Shown: piece after piece, positions 29,651 through 35,700 of the stretch
Position numbering within the stretch: position 1 is the stretch's first letter
Layout: every line of letters starts with the position of its first letter
NCBI GenBank assembly: GCA_039105265.1
Contig: JAPFFF010000095.1
Span: 20,265-84,264 of the forward strand
Origin: Tritrichomonas musculus
Lineage: Eukaryota > Parabasalia > Tritrichomonadida > Tritrichomonadidae
Direction: 5' to 3'
DNA: 64,000 bases
Translations under genes and position numbers: made by a program
Notes under the pieces: model-generated
The model's input: only the letters and a program-made list of their open reading frames with translations
What the model was told of the DNA's origin: nothing
Database searches by the model: none

Positions 29651-29740
29651 AGTTGAATTTTCAAGTTTAAGAAGAACTGCAATTGAATCATCAGATTCAA
29701 CCAGAACTAAAATTCAATTGTCAAGTTCAAAAACTTCTTC
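29651..29740 (+). repeat. Degenerate core-proximal units of array 1
   Basis: Three diverged 30-bp units sit at the inner end of array 1. The first reads GTTGAATTTTCAAGTTTAAG instead of the normal start. The second still has the normal ATCATCAGATTCAA core but with CCAGAAC and AATTG changes. The third (29711-29740) keeps only scattered matches such as AATTCAATTGTCAAGTTCAA. Spacing stays 30 bp. Loss of identity at the array edge is what is expected when unequal exchange homogenises the interior and not the border. Confidence 0.8.
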
Positions 29741-29842
29741 ACTAAATCTTCAAAACTAAAACATATAATTTAATTTTACAATTTTTTATATTTTCTAAAA
29801 AATAAATAATTAATATTTTCTTTTATATTTATAAAACTTTTA
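29741..29842. other. AT-rich 3' flank of the transposase gene
   Basis: About 100 bp lie between the last recognisable satellite unit and the transposase stop codon. The stretch is mostly A/T runs such as AATTTTACAATTTTTTATAT. No gene, hairpin or repeat was recognised beyond homopolymer-like tracts. Confidence 0.7.
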
Positions 29843-29845
29843 TTA
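29838..29845 (-). promoter_or_regulatory. Possible polyadenylation signal overlapping the transposase stop codon
   Basis: Read on the minus strand, the stop codon is followed directly by TAATAAAAG, so AATAAA starts at the second base of the stop and TAAAA follows. Trichomonad transcripts are known to use a short UAAA-type signal at or near the stop codon, and AATAAA is the general eukaryotic signal. The flank is very AT-rich, so this could be chance. Confidence 0.35.
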
Positions 29846-31858
29846 AAATAAACTAAGCATATTTTTTTTGATATAAGCTTTTTTCCAAATTCGTATTTGC
29901 ATCAATGTATAAAAATGATCAGGTGATCTTTCCTTTTCTTCCAATAGTTTTGGATCATTCAGCATTGATTCTTGAACCTGCATTGCAATCGCAGCTACTT
30001 CAACATAATCAATTGACATCACAGCTTTCAATTGATGTAAGCATTCATAAATTAACTGTGCATATTTTTCGTCGTATTTGTTTGGTTCGATTATATCGAC
30101 TTTTTCAGAAATGCCATTTTCACCTGATGTCTCATTTTTTTCTTCTTCTTCAAAGTTGAGAACTTGATCAAGTTCTTTGACTGCCAATTCTGTTTGGATG
30201 TTATTCAAAACAATTTGCTTACCATCAAACCATCTGTGCCAGACTTTTGGTTGATTCCATTTATTATTGAAAATTTGATGGATGCAAGGAACATCATCCC
30301 CAAATAACAAAGAATAATACAAATAATTTGGGCAGCTACATGAAGAACAAGAAAATTTATCAGCATCTTCTGGATGTGCATGAACATGATCATTGGCTTT
30401 CTTTTTGAGATCTTTCACATAGTTTTTGAAATTTCTCAAAATTGATTCATTCACGTTTATCAAACGGTCTTTTATTCTCTGCGCGAGCAAAGCAATTCGT
30501 GTCATCATTTTTGTTGTAGTATGAGAGACACTCTCATTTAAGCAATGGTGAAAACTCTCGGAGTGATTAGTTGTCGTTGGAACTGAGTCATTCATCCTCA
30601 TAAATAAAGGTGCATACTTGGGCTTGCAATTAATGATATTTTCAAACAATTTTTGGTGTCTCAGAGCAGATGATCGAGTATCTTTTGTCAATTCATTAAA
30701 AAGACTTTTCCATTTTTTTTTATTTTTTTTGAATTCTTCTTCTGACGTACAGAACAGCATTTCTCTTATAATTAATGATAATGCAGATTTGGCACCACAA
30801 TTTCTTATTAAGTGGACATAACAATGATAAATGCTCAAATTATATTTTTTCCCTAGTTTCTTAAAGGATGGGTGCTGGTCTGTAAGATAGGATTTTTGAA
30901 TAAATTCGCTGAAAATATCATTATTTAAATCTAGCACTTTTAATGATTCGAAAAATAATGAATAAAAATCGGATGATTCTGACGGCCCCACTATTAAAGC
31001 AAGAGGAAATCCCGTGTTACGATATATCAACTGAGGAATAGAAAATACAAAAGGTTTCAAAATTGTAAAAGTGGCATCTAATTCTATAGTCGAAGAAAGA
31101 TTCATGATCAAATCGAAGTTATTATGGAACCACACAAAACCGATGCACGGAATTCCATTGTATGCGAAGCCTCCATAGCCTTTATATACACACAATGTTC
31201 CACCAACTTGTTCAAACACTCCTTCCAACGTGTTGTTAGGATTAATATGCTTTAAAAAATCATTCCTTTGCGCTTTCGGCGATTTAGGCGAAATTGAATA
31301 GAATATAGTAGCGATAACACTTGAAACATTTTCTTTTTTGAAGCGACCATTTAACACTGTTGAAATAAAGGACAAAAACTTATTGTTTTTAATTTTAAAT
31401 TTATTTGTGGCCAAGTTTGATAGAATTGGCTGGTTTCCAAACATCTTACATTTGATGTTATTATGAAATTTCACAATTGTTGTTTCTTTATATATAACAT
31501 ATTGCGATGTACCTATTATTTTGATTGTAAAACATGTTCCTAATGAACTGTATCTTATATCAAATATTTTTTGGCTTGGATCTTCTTTTTCGAAAATAAT
31601 CATTTGACGATCAAGAATTTCATTTCCCATTTTTTTATCTAAATTGCAATTATGAATTGATTCCAAACCAGTATCATCCAACGAGCTTAAGAAAAATATA
31701 AAAGGCATCACTTGAATCCTAATATCATAATAATTATCAGTCGCATCGTATAAATAAACCGGATGTCTTGTATCGAATGTTGTATTTTTTGAATTTAAAT
31801 CTTTTCTAGTTGTAGTAATAAGTAGAAAATTTAGTTGGTTATTAGTTTTGTTCTGCAT
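29843..31858 (-). CDS. Mutator-like (MULE) transposase with SWIM zinc finger
   Basis: This 671-residue intronless open frame runs from ATG at 31858 to TAA at 29843. MULE transposases cut and paste DNA elements in the nucleus using an RNase H-like fold with a D-D-E triad. Visible signatures in order are: ELDATFTILKP with the likely first Asp at 261, followed by a family-typical PLALIVGPSES stretch (285-295); YLTDQHPSFKKL with the second Asp at 327; the HCYVHLIRN motif, with the C346-x-x-H349 pattern that follows the second Asp in MULEs; and TTTNHSESFHH with the likely Glu at 434. A SWIM-type CxC...CxH finger uses C507, C509, C525 and H527. Residues 1-240 show no zinc finger I recognise. An acidic stretch lies near 569-586, followed by a likely helical tail to 671. 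No internal stop or frameshift is present, so it could be functional. It is the only convincing protein gene in the window. The catalytic assignment is by motif reading, not alignment. Confidence 0.9.
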   Translation of the reverse strand: MQNKTNNQLNFLLITTTRKDLNSKNTTFDTRHPVYLYDATDNYYDIRIQVMPFIFFLSSLDDTGLESIHNCNLDKKMGNEILDRQMIIFEKEDPSQKIFDIRYSSLGTCFTIKIIGTSQYVIYKETTIVKFHNNIKCKMFGNQPILSNLATNKFKIKNNKFLSFISTVLNGRFKKENVSSVIATIFYSISPKSPKAQRNDFLKHINPNNTLEGVFEQVGGTLCVYKGYGGFAYNGIPCIGFVWFHNNFDLIMNLSSTIELDATFTILKPFVFSIPQLIYRNTGFPLALIVGPSESSDFYSLFFESLKVLDLNNDIFSEFIQKSYLTDQHPSFKKLGKKYNLSIYHCYVHLIRNCGAKSALSLIIREMLFCTSEEEFKKNKKKWKSLFNELTKDTRSSALRHQKLFENIINCKPKYAPLFMRMNDSVPTTTNHSESFHHCLNESVSHTTTKMMTRIALLAQRIKDRLINVNESILRNFKNYVKDLKKKANDHVHAHPEDADKFSCSSCSCPNYLYYSLLFGDDVPCIHQIFNNKWNQPKVWHRWFDGKQIVLNNIQTELAVKELDQVLNFEEEEKNETSGENGISEKVDIIEPNKYDEKYAQLIYECLHQLKAVMSIDYVEVAAIAMQVQESMLNDPKLLEEKERSPDHFYTLMQIRIWKKAYIKKNMLSLF

Positions 31859-32130
31859 TTAAAAAGAAAAAGATAAAAAGGAACTATGGTCAATATAAGG
31901 TGAAATATAAAAAATAACTAAAATTTTTTTTTAATATATATAGAAGGTTTATTGAGCAAAATCTTGTTCATTAAAGATTTAATTATTAAGGATTTATTTT
32001 AATAAATGGCTAAAAAAAGGAAAATTTTTAAAATTAAATAATAAAGGATAATAGAATTTATTAGAATTCATTAAGAGAATTGGATTAGGTAATAAGTATT
32101 AGCTGAATGTTTTTTAAAAGTATTGCACAA
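31859..32130. other. AT-rich 5' flank of the transposase gene, presumed promoter region
   Basis: This 272-bp region is upstream of the transposase ATG on the minus strand. Just before the ATG, the coding strand is pyrimidine-rich (TCCTTTTTATCTTTTTC, 31862-31888 region). Farther upstream there is a TATATATATT tract (around 31934-31944) beside a run of A/T homopolymer. I did not find a convincing trichomonad initiator (TCA-Py-T-A/T) close to the ATG. Presence of the promoter here is inferred from position only. Confidence 0.4.
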
Positions 32131-32250
32131 AATCGAGGGTAATGGATAGATTCAAAGGAAGATGTTGTTGATTAATCAGAATCATTTGAATGTTTTGGTG
32201 ATTCTAATGATTCAACAGTGGTTCTTGTTTTATCTGATAATTCAACTGCA
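32131..32250 (-). repeat. Degenerate core-proximal units of array 2
   Basis: Four 30-bp blocks before the regular array are increasingly diverged toward the transposase. 32221-32250 is nearly normal (TATCTGATAATTCAACTGCA). 32191-32220 keeps ATTCTAATGATTCAACAGTG. 32161-32190 keeps GTTGATTAATCAGAATCA. 32131-32160 keeps little except TTCAA at the expected register position. This mirrors the decay seen at the inner end of array 1. Confidence 0.7.
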
Positions 32251-34020
32251 GTTCTCGTTGAATCTGATGCTTCAACTGCAGTTCTTGTTGCATCTGATTG
32301 TTCAACTGCAGTTCTCGTTGAATCTTATGGTTCAACTTCAGTTTTCGTTGAATCTGATGATTCAACTGCAGTTCTTGTTGCATCTTATTATTACACTGCA
32401 GTTATCGTTGAATCTGATGGTTCAACTGCAGTTCTCGTTGAATCTTATGGTTCAACTGCAGTTCTTGTTGCATCTGATTGTTCAACTGCAGTTCTCGTTG
32501 AATCTTATGGTTCAACTTCAGTTCTCGTTGAATCTGATGGTTCAATTGCAGTTCTTGTTTCATCTTATTATTAAACTGCAGTTCTCGTTGAATCTGATGA
32601 TTCAACTGCAGTTCTTGTTTCATCTTATTATTAAACTGCAGTTCTCGTTGAATCTGATGATTCAACTGCAGTTCTTGTTTCATCTTATTATTAAACTGCA
32701 GTTCTCGTTGAATCTTATGGTTCAACTGCAGTTATCGTTGAATCTGATGATTCAACTGCAGTTCTCGTTGAATCTTATGGTTCAACTGCAGTTATCATTG
32801 AATCTGATGGTTCAACTGCAGTTCTCGTTGCATCTTATGGTTCAACTGCAGTTCTCGTTGAATCTTATGGTTCAACTGCAGTTCTTGTTGCATCTGATGA
32901 TTCAACTGCAGTTCTCGTTGAATCTGATGATTCAACTGCAGTTCTTGTTGCATCTTATTATTAAACGGTAGTTCTCGTTGCATCTGATGATTCAACTGCA
33001 GTTCTCGTTGCATCTGATGATTCAACTGCAGTTCTTGTTGAATCTGATGATTCAACTGCAGTTCTTGTTGCATCTTAATATTAAACGGTAGTTCTCGTTG
33101 CATCTGATGATTCAACTGCAGTTCTCGTTGCATCTGATGGTTCAACTGCAGTTCTCGTTGAATCTTATGGTTCAACTTCAGTTCTCGTTGAATCTGATGG
33201 TTCAACTGCAGTTCTCGTTGAATCTTATGGTTCAACTGCAGTTCTTGTTGCATCTGATGATTCAACTGCAGTTCTCGTTGAATCTGATGATTCAACTGCA
33301 GTTCTTGTTGCATCTTAATATTAAACGGTAGTTCTCGTTGCATCTGATGATTCAACTGCAGTTCTCGTTGAATCTGATGATTCAACTGCAGTTCTTGTTG
33401 CATCTTAATATTAAACGGTAGTTCTCGTTGCATCTGATGATTCAACTGCAGTTCTCGTTGCATCTGATGATTCAACTGCAGTTCTTGTTGAATCTGATGA
33501 TTCAACTGCAGTTCTCGTTGAATCTGATGGTTCAACTGCAGTTGTCGTTGCATCTGATGATTCAACTGCAGTTCTTGTTGCATCTTAATATTAAACGGCA
33601 GTTCTCGTTGAATTTGATGATTCAACTGCAGTTCTTGTTGAATCTGATGGTTCAACTGCAGTTCTCGTTGCATCTGATGATTCAACTGCAGTTCTCGTTG
33701 AATCTGATGATTCAACTGCAGTTCTCGTTGAATCTGATGATTCAACTGCAGTTCTTGTTGCATCTGATGATTCAACTGCAGTTCTCGTTGAATCTGATGA
33801 TTCAACTGCAGTTGTCGTTGCATCTGATGATTCAACTGCAGTTGTCGTTGCATCTGATGATTCAACTGCAGTTCTCGTTGAATCTGATGATTCAACTGCA
33901 GTTCTCGTTGAATCTGATGATTCAACTGCAGTTCTTGTTGCATCTTATTATTAAACTGCAGTTCTCGTTGAATCTGATGGTTCAACCGCAGTTGTCGTTG
34001 AATCTGATGGTTCAACTGCA

Positions 34021-35700
34021 GTTGTCGTTGCATCTTATTATTAAACTGCAGTTATCGTTGAATCTGATGATTCAACTGCAGTTCTTGTTGCATCTTATTA
34101 TTAAACTGCAGTTCTCGTTGAATCTGATGGTTCAACTGCAGTTCTCGTTGAATCTGATGATTCAACTGCAGTTCTTGTTTCATCTTATTATTAAACTGCA
34201 GTTCTCGTTGAATCTGATGATTCAACTGCAGTTCTTGTTTCATCTTATTATTAAACTGCAGTTCTCGTTGAATCTGATGATTCAACTGCAGTTCTTGTTG
34301 CATCTTAATATTAAACGGTAGTTCTCGTTGAATCTGATGATTCAACTGCAGTTCTCGTTGAATCTGATGATTCAACTGCAGTTCTTGTTTCATCTTATTA
34401 TTAAACTGCAGTTCTCGTTGAATCTGATGGTTCAACTGCAGTTCTTGTTTCATCTTATTATTAAACTGCAGTTCTCGTTGAATCTGATGATTCAACTGCA
34501 GTTCTTGTTGCATCTTATTATTAAACTGCAGTTCTCGTTGAATCTGATGATTCAACTGCAGTTCTCGTTGAATCTGATGATTCAACTGCAGTTCTTGTTT
34601 CATCTTATTATTAAACTGCAGTTCTCGTTGAATCTGATGATTCAACTGCAGTTCTTGTTGCATCTTAATATTAAACGGTAGTTCTCGTTGCATCTTATGG
34701 TTCAACTGCAGTTCTCGTTGAATCTTATGGTTCAACTGCAGTTCTTGTTGAATCTGATGGTTCAACTGCAGTTCTCGTTGAATCTTATGGTTCAACTGCA
34801 GTTCTTGTTGCATCTGATGATTCAACTGCAGTTCTCGTTGAATCTGATGGTTCAACTGCAGTTGTCGTTGCATCTTATTATTAAACTGCAGTTATCGTTG
34901 AATCTGATGATTCAACTGCAGTTCTTGTTGCATCTTATTATTAAACTGCAGTTCTCGTTGAATCTGATGGTTCAACTGCAGTTCTCGTTGAATCTGATGA
35001 TTCAACTGCAGTTCTTGTTTCATCTTATTATTAAACTGCAGTTCTCGTTGAATCTGATGATTCAACTGCAGTTCTTGTTTCATCTTATTATTAAACTGCA
35101 GTTCTCGTTGAATCTGATGATTCAACTGCAGTTCTTGTTGCATCTTAATATTAAACGGTAGTTCTCGTTGAATCTGATGGTTCAACTGCAGTTCTCGTTG
35201 AATCTGATGATTCAACTGCAGTTCTTGTTTCATCTTATTATTAAACTGCAGTTCTCGTTGAATCTGATGATTCAACTGCAGTTCTTGTTTCATCTTATTA
35301 TTAAACTGCAGTTCTCGTTGAATCTGATGATTCAACTGCAGTTCTTGTTGCATCTTATTATTAAACTGCAGTTCTCGTTGAATCTGATGATTCAACTGCA
35401 GTTCTCGTTGAATCTGATGATTCAACTGCAGTTCTTGTTTCATCTTATTATTAAACTGCAGTTCTCGTTGAATCTGATGATTCAACTGCAGTTCTTGTTG
35501 CATCTTAATATTAAACGGTAGTTCTCGTTGCATCTTATGGTTCAACTGCAGTTCTCGTTGAATCTTATGGTTCAACTGCAGTTCTTGTTGAATCTGATGG
35601 TTCAACTGCAGTTCTCGTTGAATCTTATGGTTCAACTGCAGTTCTTGTTGCATCTGATGATTCAACTGCAGTTCTCGTTGAATCTGATGATTCAACTGCA
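34021..35700 (-). repeat. 840-bp tandem higher-order duplication in array 2
   Basis: The unit order from 34021 to about 34860 repeats from 34861 to about 35700, an offset of 840 bp or 28 monomers. Both copies start with GTTGTCGTTGCATCTTATTA followed by a GTTATCG unit. Both contain the same succession of GTTTCATCTTATTATT units and two TAATATTAAACGGTAG units (34311 and 34671 versus 35151 and 35511). Only a few single-base unit differences were noticed, for example TGATGA versus TGATGG near 34339/35179, so the duplication is recent. Confidence 0.85.

Larger units (their letters stand above)
1..29740 (+). repeat. Array 1: 30-bp tandem satellite, about 990 copies, left arm
   Basis: This is a direct tandem array of a 30-bp monomer. 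Each unit starts AGTTGAATCATCAGAT, continues T/G then CAACGAG, and ends AACTGC. Each normal unit holds a PstI-type CTGCAG at its junction. Recurrent variants are GATTCAA versus GATGCAA, AACTAC for AACTGC, AACCAT for AATCAT, CAAGAAC or CGACAAC for CGAGAAC, a TTTAATAATAAG class, a CCGTTTAATATTAAG class and a GATGAAACAAG class. Register is strict: I see only a 1-bp loss near 19840 and a compound change near 28605. The array runs off the left edge of the window. Toward the transposase its last three units (29651-29740) are degenerate but still in register. On the plus strand one frame reads as a ten-residue repeat QLNHQ(I/M)QREL, open for up to 11.9 kb. On the minus strand another frame is also open for kilobases. 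I therefore annotate it as satellite, not gene. It is the inverted counterpart of the array at 32131-37620. Confidence 0.97.
29741..32130 (-). mobile_element. Unique core of the MULE element
   Basis: This 2.39-kb non-repetitive, AT-rich segment lies between the two inverted arrays. It holds one intact transposase gene on the minus strand, about 100 bp of 3' flank and about 270 bp of 5' flank. I found no short terminal inverted repeats at the core edges, where the sequence grades into degenerate 30-bp units instead. I also saw no 9-bp target duplication, the length typical of MULEs, directly at these edges. The satellite arms are therefore the only inverted repeats available to serve as element ends. 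Confidence 0.75.

Noticed and set aside
1-29740. CRISPR-like direct repeats
   Set aside because: The units abut with no unique spacers and the repeats vary internally. The setting is eukaryotic satellite DNA with no cas genes.
29905-30821. Small open frames opposite to or overlapping the transposase (29905-30159 plus, 30205-30393 minus, 30618-30821 plus)
   Set aside because: They lie wholly within the transposase coding region in other frames and lack recognisable domains.
31859-31960. Trichomonad initiator element upstream of the transposase ATG
   Set aside because: The minus strand has TTTCACCTTATATTG but this does not fit the TCA-Py-T-A/T pattern well and is about 50 bp from the ATG. The evidence is too weak to annotate.
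29741-32130. Simple insertion of a MULE into a pre-existing satellite array
   Set aside because: That would leave the same monomer orientation on both sides. Here it reverses. Insertion exactly at a pre-existing inversion point remains possible but is less simple.
32162-32971. Open frame of 269 codons on the plus strand entering array 2
   Set aside because: Its start lies in degenerate satellite units and the rest is the repeat read in a leucine/glutamine-rich frame. No domain is recognisable.
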